The position numbers were made by a program, and so were the translations under genes. This document shows positions 19,779 through 26,673 of a DNA stretch of 64,000 nucleotides, one piece after another (the first letter of the stretch is position 1; each line of letters begins with the position of its first letter). Source of the DNA: Streptomyces fodineus. GTDB taxonomy: Bacteria; Actinomycetota; Actinomycetes; Streptomycetales; Streptomycetaceae. Under the pieces are notes generated by a model, which was not told where the DNA came from, searched no databases, and was given only the letters and a program-made list of their open reading frames with translations. Location: positions 7,316,001-7,380,000 of the forward strand of contig NZ_CP017248.1 of the NCBI RefSeq assembly GCF_001735805.1, written 5' to 3'.

Positions 19779-20990
19779 ATGAAGACGATCGACGAACTTC
19801 TCGCCGACGGCGTGAGCGGCAAGCGGGTCTTTGTCCGCGCCGACCTCAACGTGCCGCTCGCCGACGGGACGATCACCGACGACGGCCGCATCCGCGCCGT
19901 CCTGCCCACCATCAAGGCCCTGGTGGACGCGGGCGCCAAGGTGGTCGTCGCCTCGCACCTGGGCCGCCCCAAGGGTGCCCCGGACCCCGCCTTCTCCCTC
20001 GCGCCGGCCGCCTCCCGCCTGGGTGAACTCCTCGGCTCCGCCGTGGCCTTCGCGGCCGACACCGTCGGCCGGTCCGCCCAGGACACGGTCGCGGGCCTTG
20101 CCGACGGTCAGGTCGCCGTCCTGGAGAACCTGCGCTTCAACGCCGGCGAGACCGCCAAGGACGACGCCGAGCGCGGCGCGTTCGCCGAGCAGCTCGCCGC
20201 CCTCGCCGACGTCTACGTCGGTGACGGCTTCGGCGCCGTGCACCGCATGCACGCGTCCGTCTTCGACCTGCCGAAGAAGCTGCCCCACTACGCCGGCTAC
20301 CTCATCGCCACCGAGGTCGGCGTCCTGAAGAAGCTCACCGAGGACGTCAAGCGCCCCTATGTCGTCGCGCTCGGCGGCGCCAAGGTCTCCGACAAGCTCG
20401 CCGTCATCGACGAGCTGCTGAAGAAGGCCGACCGGCTGCTCATCGGCGGCGGCATGGCCTACACCTTCCTCAAGGCCAAGGGCTACGAGGTCGGCATCTC
20501 CCTGCTGCAGGAGGACCAGGTCCCGACCGTCACGGAGTACATGGAGCGCGCCGAGAAGCAGGGCGTGGAACTGGTGCTCCCCGTCGACGTCCTGGTCTCC
20601 CGGGAGTTCCCGGACCTGAAGACCAAGGCGCCGGCCGACTACACCGTGGTCGACGCGGACAAGATCCCCGCCGACCAGGAGGGCCTGGACATCGGCCCGA
20701 AGACCCGAGAGCTGTACGCCTCGAAGCTCGCCGACGCCGCGACCGTCTTCTGGAACGGTCCCATGGGCGTCTTCGAGCACCCCGACTACGCCCAGGGCAC
20801 CGCCGCGGTCGCCCAGGCCCTCGTCGACTCGAACGGCTTCACCGTCGTCGGCGGCGGTGACTCCGCCGCGGCCGTGCGCACGCTCGGCTTCGACGAGAAT
20901 GCATTCGGCCACATCTCGACCGGTGGCGGCGCCTCCCTCGAATACCTCGAGGGCAAGACGCTCCCCGGCCTTGCCGCACTGGAGGACTGA
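19779..20990 (+). CDS. pgk: Phosphoglycerate kinase
   Basis: 403 residues, ATG after AGGAG at 7 nt. The N-terminal signature GKRVFVRADLNVPL binds the triose substrate. The KVVVASHLGRPKG and LENLRFNAGE stretches, the GDGFGAVHRMHAS loop and the C-terminal nucleotide site GGGDSAAAVRTLGFDENAFGHISTGGGASLEYLEGK are all intact. It transfers phosphate from 1,3-bisphosphoglycerate to ADP. Full-length for the family. Its stop is three bases before the tpiA start, so the two are co-transcribed. Confidence 0.97.
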   Translation: MKTIDELLADGVSGKRVFVRADLNVPLADGTITDDGRIRAVLPTIKALVDAGAKVVVASHLGRPKGAPDPAFSLAPAASRLGELLGSAVAFAADTVGRSAQDTVAGLADGQVAVLENLRFNAGETAKDDAERGAFAEQLAALADVYVGDGFGAVHRMHASVFDLPKKLPHYAGYLIATEVGVLKKLTEDVKRPYVVALGGAKVSDKLAVIDELLKKADRLLIGGGMAYTFLKAKGYEVGISLLQEDQVPTVTEYMERAEKQGVELVLPVDVLVSREFPDLKTKAPADYTVVDADKIPADQEGLDIGPKTRELYASKLADAATVFWNGPMGVFEHPDYAQGTAAVAQALVDSNGFTVVGGGDSAAAVRTLGFDENAFGHISTGGGASLEYLEGKTLPGLAALED

Positions 20991-20993
20991 CAT

Positions 20994-21770
20994 TTGAGCA
21001 CGCGCATGCCGCTGATGGCGGGCAACTGGAAGATGAACCTCAACCACCTCGAGGCCATCGCGCACGTCCAGAAGCTCGCCTTCGCCCTGGCCGACAAGGA
21101 CTACGAGGCCGTCGAGGTCGCCGTCCTGCCGCCCTTCACCGACCTGCGCTCCGTGCAGACCCTGGTCGACGGCGACAAGCTCAAGATCAAGTACGGCGCC
21201 CAGGACCTCTCGGCGCACGACTCCGGCGCCTACACCGGCGAGATCTCCGGCCCGATGCTGGCCAAGCTGAAGTGCACGTACGTGGCCATCGGCCACTCCG
21301 AGCGCCGCCAGTACCACAACGAGACCGACGAGCTGGTCAACGCCAAGGTCAAGGCCGCCTACAAGCACGGCCTGACCCCGATCCTGTGCATCGGCGAGGA
21401 GCTGGACGTCCGCGAGGCGGGCGAGCACGTCACCCACACCCTCGCCCAGCTCGAGGGCGGTCTGAAGGACCTCCCGGCCGAGCAGGCCGAGACGATCGTG
21501 ATCGCCTACGAGCCCGTGTGGGCCATCGGCACCGGCAAGGTCTGCGGCTCCCAGGACGCCCAGGAGGTCTGCGCGGCCATCCGCGCCAAGATCGCCGAGC
21601 TGTACTCGCAGGACGTGGCCGACAAGGTCCGCATCCAGTACGGCGGCTCCGTGAAGTCGGGCAACGTGGCCGAGATCATGGCCCAGGCCGACATCGACGG
21701 CGCCCTGGTCGGCGGCGCCTCGCTGGACGCCGACGAGTTCGTCAAGATCGTGCGTTTCCGCGATCAGTGA
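20994..21770 (+). CDS. tpiA: Triosephosphate isomerase
   Basis: 258 residues from a TTG start at 20994, positioned 8 nt after GGAGG that lies within the end of pgk. MAGNWKMNLNH (substrate Lys), AIGHSERR (catalytic His) and AYEPVWAIGTGK (catalytic Glu) are all present, as is IQYGGSVKSGN, the phosphate loop. It interconverts DHAP and glyceraldehyde-3-phosphate. It is coupled to pgk with a 3-bp gap. The rare TTG start may hold its level below that of pgk. Confidence 0.97.
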   Translation: MSTRMPLMAGNWKMNLNHLEAIAHVQKLAFALADKDYEAVEVAVLPPFTDLRSVQTLVDGDKLKIKYGAQDLSAHDSGAYTGEISGPMLAKLKCTYVAIGHSERRQYHNETDELVNAKVKAAYKHGLTPILCIGEELDVREAGEHVTHTLAQLEGGLKDLPAEQAETIVIAYEPVWAIGTGKVCGSQDAQEVCAAIRAKIAELYSQDVADKVRIQYGGSVKSGNVAEIMAQADIDGALVGGASLDADEFVKIVRFRDQ

Positions 21771-21878
21771 CGCACGCTGTGAGTAGGCGGTAGCGACGAT
21801 ACGTCGTACTCTTGCGGGGGCACGGCCGAGGTGCTGTGCCCCCGTCGTCCATCCGAATCCGAGGAAGTTGGTCCAGCC

Positions 21879-22115
21879 GTGGTTTTGGGGTTCTCGATCG
21901 CCCTGATCGTCTTCAGCCTGCTGCTGATGCTGCTGGTGCTGATGCACAAGGGGAAGGGCGGCGGCCTCTCCGACATGTTCGGTGGCGGCATGCAGTCCTC
22001 CGTCGGCGGCTCCTCGGTCGCCGAGCGCAACCTGGACCGGATCACCATCGTGGTCGGCCTGCTGTGGTTCGCGTGCATCATCGTCCTCGGCATGCTGATG
22101 AAGACGAAGAGCTGA
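21879..22115 (+). CDS. secG: Preprotein translocase subunit SecG
   Basis: 78 residues from GTG 21879, with GAGGAAG upstream at 11 nt; the ATG frame at 21831 is too long for the family. Two membrane helices (VVLGFSIALIVFSLLLMLLVLM and ITIVVGLLWFACIIVLGML) flank a Gly-rich cytoplasmic loop (KGKGGGLSDMFGGGMQSSVGGSSVAERNLDR), exactly the SecG layout. It is a non-essential stimulator of SecYEG. It follows tpiA by 108 bp, a linkage found throughout actinobacteria. A cluster of inverted repeats follows. Confidence 0.93.
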   Translation: MVLGFSIALIVFSLLLMLLVLMHKGKGGGLSDMFGGGMQSSVGGSSVAERNLDRITIVVGLLWFACIIVLGMLMKTKS

Positions 22116-22148
22116 CACCCGAGCAGCGGACACATCACGCATATTCGG

Positions 22149-22260
22149 TACGTAAGGCCCCATGTTCGGTACGCGCTCGTGAGCGCGGCCTATCATGGGG
22201 CTTGCGTCTAAGTGTGGGAGCTGTAACTCCAATCACTGGACGCGCGTTGGGCCTTACGTA
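22149..22260. repeat. Nested inverted repeats between secG and the RbpA gene
   Basis: Three nested pairs. The outer is TACGTAAGGCCC (22149-22160) with GGGCCTTACGTA (22249-22260). The middle is GCCCCATG (22157-22164) with CATGGGGC (22194-22201). The inner is GCGCTC-GT-GAGCGC (22173-22186). The middle plus inner pairs can form one long hairpin, a likely secG terminator. The outer pair overlaps it and extends to a TAGACT -10-like box at 22259, which could place it in the downstream promoter. Confidence 0.55.
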
Positions 22261-22276
22261 GACTGAGGCGCTCGCA

Positions 22277-22303
22277 GCGAAGCGAAACGCCGACTCGCTT
22301 TGC
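22277..22303 (+). promoter_or_regulatory. Leader hairpin before the RbpA gene
   Basis: GCGAAGCGA (22277-22285) pairs with TCGCTTTGC (22295-22303), one G-U. It lies between the presumed -10 box and the ribosome site AGGGAG (22316-22321). Confidence 0.35.
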
Positions 22304-22330
22304 GGCACCATTACGCAGGGAGTTACGACC

Positions 22331-22666
22331 GTGGCAAGTGGCAACGCGATCCGAGGAAGCCGGGTCGGGGCGGGGCCGATGGGCGAGGCCGAGCGCGGCG
22401 AGTCCGCGCCGCGGCTGCGCATCTCCTTCTGGTGCTCCAACGGGCACGAGACGCAGCCGAGCTTCGCCAGCGACGCGCAGGTCCCCGACACCTGGGACTG
22501 CCCGCGCTGCGGCTTCCCGGCCGGCCAGGACCGGGAAAACCCGCCGGACCCCCCGCGCACCGAGCCGTACAAGACGCATCTCGCGTATGTACGGGAGCGG
22601 CGCAGCGACGCGGACGGCGAGGCGATCCTCGCCGAGGCGCTCGCCAAACTGCGGGGCGAGATCTAG
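22331..22666 (+). CDS. RbpA-family RNA polymerase-binding protein
   Basis: 111 residues from GTG 22331. It has the RbpA layout: basic N-terminal tail (NAIRGSRVGAGPMGEAERG), then a small beta core with two Cys pairs, FWCSNGHE and CPRCGFPAG, that can form a zinc ribbon, and a C-terminal sigma-interacting helix (THLAYVRERRSDADGEAILAEALAKLR). RbpA binds RNA polymerase and the principal sigma factor and helps open promoters. Streptomycetes carry more than one family member. This one has all four Cys, while mycobacterial RbpA lacks most of them. Whether this is the main RbpA or the paralogue cannot be settled from the window, so I give no symbol. Confidence 0.85.
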   Translation: MASGNAIRGSRVGAGPMGEAERGESAPRLRISFWCSNGHETQPSFASDAQVPDTWDCPRCGFPAGQDRENPPDPPRTEPYKTHLAYVRERRSDADGEAILAEALAKLRGEI

Positions 22667-22735
22667 GACTTCACACCGGCCGGGCGCCTGAAGGTGCCTG
22701 GCCGGAGCCGTATCCGCCCGCCCGCGGCCGGTCGA

Positions 22736-22758
22736 TTGTCAGTGGCTCCCGTTACGTT
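22736..22758 (+). promoter_or_regulatory. PafBC-type DNA damage promoter of the MFS gene
   Basis: TTGTCAGTG at 22736-22744, 8-nt spacer, TACGTT at 22753-22758. It matches every specified position of the RecA-independent damage motif. The first 15 bases are identical to those upstream of uvrA. Expected transcript start is about 25 nt before the GTG at 22790. Confidence 0.7.
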
Positions 22759-22789
22759 GTGTGCACAGGCGCATGGTGAGGGGGGAGCT

Positions 22790-24058
22790 GTGACGACGGT
22801 CGAGGAAGGGCGCGTGGCCGCGCCCGTGTGGCGCGGGGGATTCGGGCGGCTGTGGACGGCCGCCGTGGTCTCCCGGTTCGGGGACGCGTTACGGAACTCC
22901 GCGCTGCCCCTGCTCGCGGTGCGGCTCAGTGACGAACCCCTGGTCATCGCCTCGGTGACGGCCTGTGGATATGTGCCGTGGCTGCTGTTCGGGCTGCTCG
23001 GCGGGGCCGTGGCCGACCGGGTCGACGGGCGGCGGGCGATGTGGGCCGTGGACACGGTCCGCGGCCTGCTGGTGGCCGCGTTCGCCGTCGCCGTGGGACT
23101 GGACCGCGCCTCGATCCCGCTGCTGCTCGCCCTCGCCTTCGCGTTGACCACGCTCCAGACGCTTTTCGACAACGCCTCCACGGCCCTGCTGCCCGCGCTC
23201 GTGGACCGCGCGGCCCTGGGCGGCGCCAACGCCCGGCTGATGACCGGCCAGCAGATCGCCGGCGGTCTGCTCGCCGCCCCGCTCGTGCCGCTGCTGCTGA
23301 CGGCGGGCGCGGCCATGCCGTTCGCCGCCGACGCGAGCACCTTCCTGGCGGCTGCCGCCCTGGTGGCGTCCCTGCGCATACGTCCGCCGGAGCGCGCGCT
23401 ACGCCCCGCGGGCAGCACCCTGCGCACGGAGATCGGGGCGGGCCTGCGCGCCCTGTGGGGCGACCGGGCCCTGCGCGCGACCTGCGTGGCCACGCTGCTG
23501 TGCAACATCGGCATGGGCGGCCTGATCGCCACCCTGGCGCTGCACGTGACGCGCTGGCTGGACGCGGGCAACGCCGGATACGCGGCCGCGATGACGGCGT
23601 TCTCGGTGGGCAGCGTCACGGGCGGGTTCGTCGCCCAGCGCCTCGCGCGCCGCACCGGCCGGGTGCGGGCCCTGCTGGTCGCCGGCAGCGTCCAGACCGC
23701 GTCACTGCTGCTCATCGGATCCGTCCGGCACCTGGCCGCGCTCGTCACCGGAATGCTGCTGCTCGGCGCCATGAACATGGTCTGGAACGTCAACCAGGTC
23801 ACCCTGATGCAGCAGCGCAGCCCCGAGGCGATGGTGGGCCGTATAGCCTCCGCGTTCCGCACTGCCTCGACGTCCGGCGCCCCCCTCGGCGCACTTCTCG
23901 GCGGAGTGTCGGCGCGGACGTACGGACTGAACGGTCCCGCCCTGTTCGCCGCCGTCCTGTTCGCCCTCGCCGTCACCGCGCTGATACCGGCCCGCAAGCC
24001 GGACGTACCTGTTGTTGCGCCGGACGACGATGTCACGATGGCTCGCGCGGCGCGGTGA
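22790..24058 (+). CDS. MFS transporter
   Basis: 422 residues from GTG 22790 after a strong GAGGGGGGAG site (a frame to 22694 would run through the promoter). Eleven to twelve membrane helices. An MFS loop 2-3 motif GGAVADRVDGRRAM (G-x3-D-R-x-G-R-R) lies near residue 80. It belongs to the MFS_3/enterobactin-exporter-like group, drug or siderophore efflux type, with RLARRTGRVRAL in the central loop. Substrate unknown. The DNA-damage promoter suggests induction together with uvrA and uvrC, so export of a DNA-damaging compound or its products is plausible (inference). No regulator is adjacent. Confidence 0.85.
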   Translation: MTTVEEGRVAAPVWRGGFGRLWTAAVVSRFGDALRNSALPLLAVRLSDEPLVIASVTACGYVPWLLFGLLGGAVADRVDGRRAMWAVDTVRGLLVAAFAVAVGLDRASIPLLLALAFALTTLQTLFDNASTALLPALVDRAALGGANARLMTGQQIAGGLLAAPLVPLLLTAGAAMPFAADASTFLAAAALVASLRIRPPERALRPAGSTLRTEIGAGLRALWGDRALRATCVATLLCNIGMGGLIATLALHVTRWLDAGNAGYAAAMTAFSVGSVTGGFVAQRLARRTGRVRALLVAGSVQTASLLLIGSVRHLAALVTGMLLLGAMNMVWNVNQVTLMQQRSPEAMVGRIASAFRTASTSGAPLGALLGGVSARTYGLNGPALFAAVLFALAVTALIPARKPDVPVVAPDDDVTMARAAR

Positions 24059-24110
24059 TCAATTAGGTTGGAACAGCTGGGACAGGCACGAAAGAAGGCG
24101 GAAGTCGGAT

Positions 24111-25763
24111 ATGAACGCAGAGGGCCGTACCAGGCTCAACCAGACGCCCGAGTGGACCGCTCTCGCCAAGCACCGGGAGGAGCTGGCCGACACCCATCTC
24201 AGGGAGCTGTTCGCCGCCGATCCCGGGCGCGGTGAGGGGTACACGCTCCAGGTCGGCGATCTGTACCTCGACTACTCGAAGCACCTGGTCACCGACGAGA
24301 CGCTGCGGCTGCTGCGCGAGCTGGCCGCCGCCACGGACGTGTTCGGGCTGCGGGACGCCATGTTCCGCGGCGAGAAGATCAACGTCACCGAGCAGCGGGC
24401 GGTGCTGCACACCGCGCTGCGCGCCCCGCGGGACGCGGTGATCGAGGTCGACGGCGAGAACGTCGTCCCGAAGGTGCACGCCGTCCTCGACAAGATGAGC
24501 GACTTCGCCGACCGCGTCCGCTCCGGCGCCTGGACCGGCCACACCGGCCGGCGCATCAAGAACGTGGTCAACATCGGCATCGGCGGCTCCGACCTGGGCC
24601 CCGCGATGGCGTACGAGGTGCTGCGCGCCTTCACCGACCGCGATCTGACGGTCCGCTTCGTCTCCAACGTGGACGGCGCCGACCTGCACGAGGCCACCCG
24701 CGACCTGGACCCGGCCGAGACGCTGTTCATCATCGCCTCCAAGACCTTCACCACCATCGAGACGATCACCAACGCCACCTCCGCCCGCAGCTGGCTGCTG
24801 GCCGCGCTCGGTGACGAGGCAGCGGTGGCAAGGCACTTCGTCGCTTTGTCGACCAATGCCGAGAAGGTCGCCGAGTTCGGCATCGACACGGCCAACATGT
24901 TCGAGTTCTGGGACTGGGTCGGCGGCCGGTACTCGTACGACTCCGCGATCGGCCTGTCCCTGATGATCGCCATCGGCCCGGAGCGGTTCCGGGAGATGCT
25001 CGACGGTTTCCGGCTGGTCGACGACCACTTCCGCACCGCGCCCGCCGAGGCCAACGCCCCGCTGCTGCTGGGCCTGTTGGGTATCTGGTACGGCAACTTC
25101 CACGACGCCCAGTCGCACGCGGTGCTGCCGTACAGCCACTACCTGTCCAGGTTCACCGCCTACCTCCAGCAGCTGGACATGGAGTCCAACGGCAAGTACG
25201 TGGCGCGGGACGGCAGGCAGGTCGAGTGGCAGACCGGGCCCGTCGTGTGGGGTACGCCGGGCACCAACGGGCAGCACGCCTACTACCAGTTGATCCACCA
25301 GGGCACCAAGCTCATCCCGGCGGACTTCATCGGCTTCGCCGAGCCGGTGGCCGAGCTGAGCGGTGAACTCAAGGCGCAGCACGACCTGTTGATGGCCAAC
25401 TTCTTCGCCCAGACCCAGGCGCTGGCCTTCGGCAAGACTGCCGAGGAGGTCCGCGCCGAAGGTGTCCCGGAGGAACTGGTCACGCACAAGACCTTCCAGG
25501 GCAACCGGCCGACGACGACCATCCTGGCGAAGGAGCTCACCCCGTCCGTCCTGGGCCAGCTGATCGCTCTCTACGAGCACAAGGTGTTCGTCCAGGGCGC
25601 GGTCTGGAACATCGACTCCTTCGACCAGTGGGGCGTGGAACTCGGCAAGGTCCTCGCCAAGCGCGTGGAACCCGCCCTGACCGAGGGAGCGGAGGTGCCC
25701 GGACTGGACGCCTCGACCAAGACGCTGGTCGCCACGTACCGGCAGCTGCGCGGCCGGAGCTGA
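24111..25763 (+). CDS. pgi: Glucose-6-phosphate isomerase
   Basis: 550 residues from ATG 24111 with GAAGGCGGAAG before it. The long form of PGI: NIGIGGSDLGPAMAYEVL, SKTFTTIETITNA (phosphate-binding), the signature GGRYSYDSAIGLSLMIAIG, and the catalytic Glu in GTPGTNGQHAYYQLIHQG with its His. It links glycolysis and the pentose phosphate pathway by converting glucose-6-phosphate to fructose-6-phosphate. It stands alone in transcription, with a hairpin behind. Position near gap/pgk/tpi and the zwf operon fits a central carbon neighbourhood. Confidence 0.97.
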   Translation: MNAEGRTRLNQTPEWTALAKHREELADTHLRELFAADPGRGEGYTLQVGDLYLDYSKHLVTDETLRLLRELAAATDVFGLRDAMFRGEKINVTEQRAVLHTALRAPRDAVIEVDGENVVPKVHAVLDKMSDFADRVRSGAWTGHTGRRIKNVVNIGIGGSDLGPAMAYEVLRAFTDRDLTVRFVSNVDGADLHEATRDLDPAETLFIIASKTFTTIETITNATSARSWLLAALGDEAAVARHFVALSTNAEKVAEFGIDTANMFEFWDWVGGRYSYDSAIGLSLMIAIGPERFREMLDGFRLVDDHFRTAPAEANAPLLLGLLGIWYGNFHDAQSHAVLPYSHYLSRFTAYLQQLDMESNGKYVARDGRQVEWQTGPVVWGTPGTNGQHAYYQLIHQGTKLIPADFIGFAEPVAELSGELKAQHDLLMANFFAQTQALAFGKTAEEVRAEGVPEELVTHKTFQGNRPTTTILAKELTPSVLGQLIALYEHKVFVQGAVWNIDSFDQWGVELGKVLAKRVEPALTEGAEVPGLDASTKTLVATYRQLRGRS

Positions 25764-25784
25764 CCACCGGCCCCGCCGGGGACG

Positions 25785-25820
25785 CGGGACTCCGGGCGCT
25801 GCGCGCCGCCCGGTGTCCCG
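25785..25820 (+). terminator. Hairpin after pgi
   Basis: CGGGAC-T-CCGGGCG and CGCCCGG-T-GTCCCG arms with one T-T mismatch and an 8-nt loop. Confidence 0.7.
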
Positions 25821-25866
25821 TAGACTCCCCGGTGATCATGAGCATCGCAACTCGGGGGAGTGTGCA

Positions 25867-26649
25867 GTGGCCGGTCCACGGGGGAACCGCACGCCAGGCG
25901 CGCCGCGCCGGAACTACCTGAAGGCCCATCACGCCGCCTGGGCGGTGTTCCACCCGGCCTGGATACCCGAGCCGCTCGACCCGTCCGTCGAGGAGCTCAA
26001 GCGGATCCGGGTCGCAGCGGGTACGGTCGCCGCCGTCGGCGTCTACACCTTCGTCGAGGGCGGCTTCGCCCCGGCGGAGATGCTCCAGAACCTTCTGGTC
26101 GCCTCGGTCGTCCTGCTGTTCGTCACCCCGCTCACCGTTGCGGTGATGCTCTGGATGTGGCGGCGCGCCGGAAGTCTGCGCCCGCTGCGCCCGGCGCTGC
26201 TGAAGGCGTTAGGGCTGTTGCTGACCTTCGTGGGCTCGGTCGTCGCGACCGTCCTGCTGCTGCAGAACGCCAATTCCCTGGGCGGAGGGCTGCTGGTCAT
26301 CCCGGTAGGCCTGCTGACGCTGTGGATGGTCTGGTTCGTCGGCGCCGGAGCCCTCCGGATCAACGGGAACTTCTTCGGCACGGCAGCCGTCCACCGCTGT
26401 CTCCCACCGCTGCTCGCCATGGTCACCACCTGGCTGATGGCCCTGCCCGACCTGTTCACCGGCGATCTGCACGGCCTGGGGCTCGCCCTCGGCATCGTGT
26501 TCATCCTCGGGGCACCGGTGACGGTCTCCGCCATCGCGCTGTACGAGATGGCCCGCCTCAAGCGGGCCTACGGCATCCGGCTGACCGACCACCCGGGGCG
26601 GCATCCCGCGCAGAGTCCCTACAACCTCCGGTCCCCGTACGGTCGTTGA
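25867..26649 (+). CDS. Integral membrane protein of unknown function
   Basis: 260 residues from GTG 25867, six bases after GGGGGAG. After a basic cytoplasmic N-terminus (RRNYLKAHHAAW) there are about six membrane helices: about 55-75, 78-100 (ASVVLLFVTPLTVAVMLWMW), 118-140 (GLLLTFVGSVVATVLLL), 146-170, 185-205 and 215-240. The C-terminal tail is hydrophilic. No transporter or enzyme motif is visible. Similar unknown membrane proteins are common in Streptomyces. It is convergent with the ABC exporter at 26674, 24 bp apart with no clear terminator. Confidence 0.65.
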   Translation: MAGPRGNRTPGAPRRNYLKAHHAAWAVFHPAWIPEPLDPSVEELKRIRVAAGTVAAVGVYTFVEGGFAPAEMLQNLLVASVVLLFVTPLTVAVMLWMWRRAGSLRPLRPALLKALGLLLTFVGSVVATVLLLQNANSLGGGLLVIPVGLLTLWMVWFVGAGALRINGNFFGTAAVHRCLPPLLAMVTTWLMALPDLFTGDLHGLGLALGIVFILGAPVTVSAIALYEMARLKRAYGIRLTDHPGRHPAQSPYNLRSPYGR

Positions 26650-26673
26650 GTCCCGCAGGGGTCTTGCCGTGGG

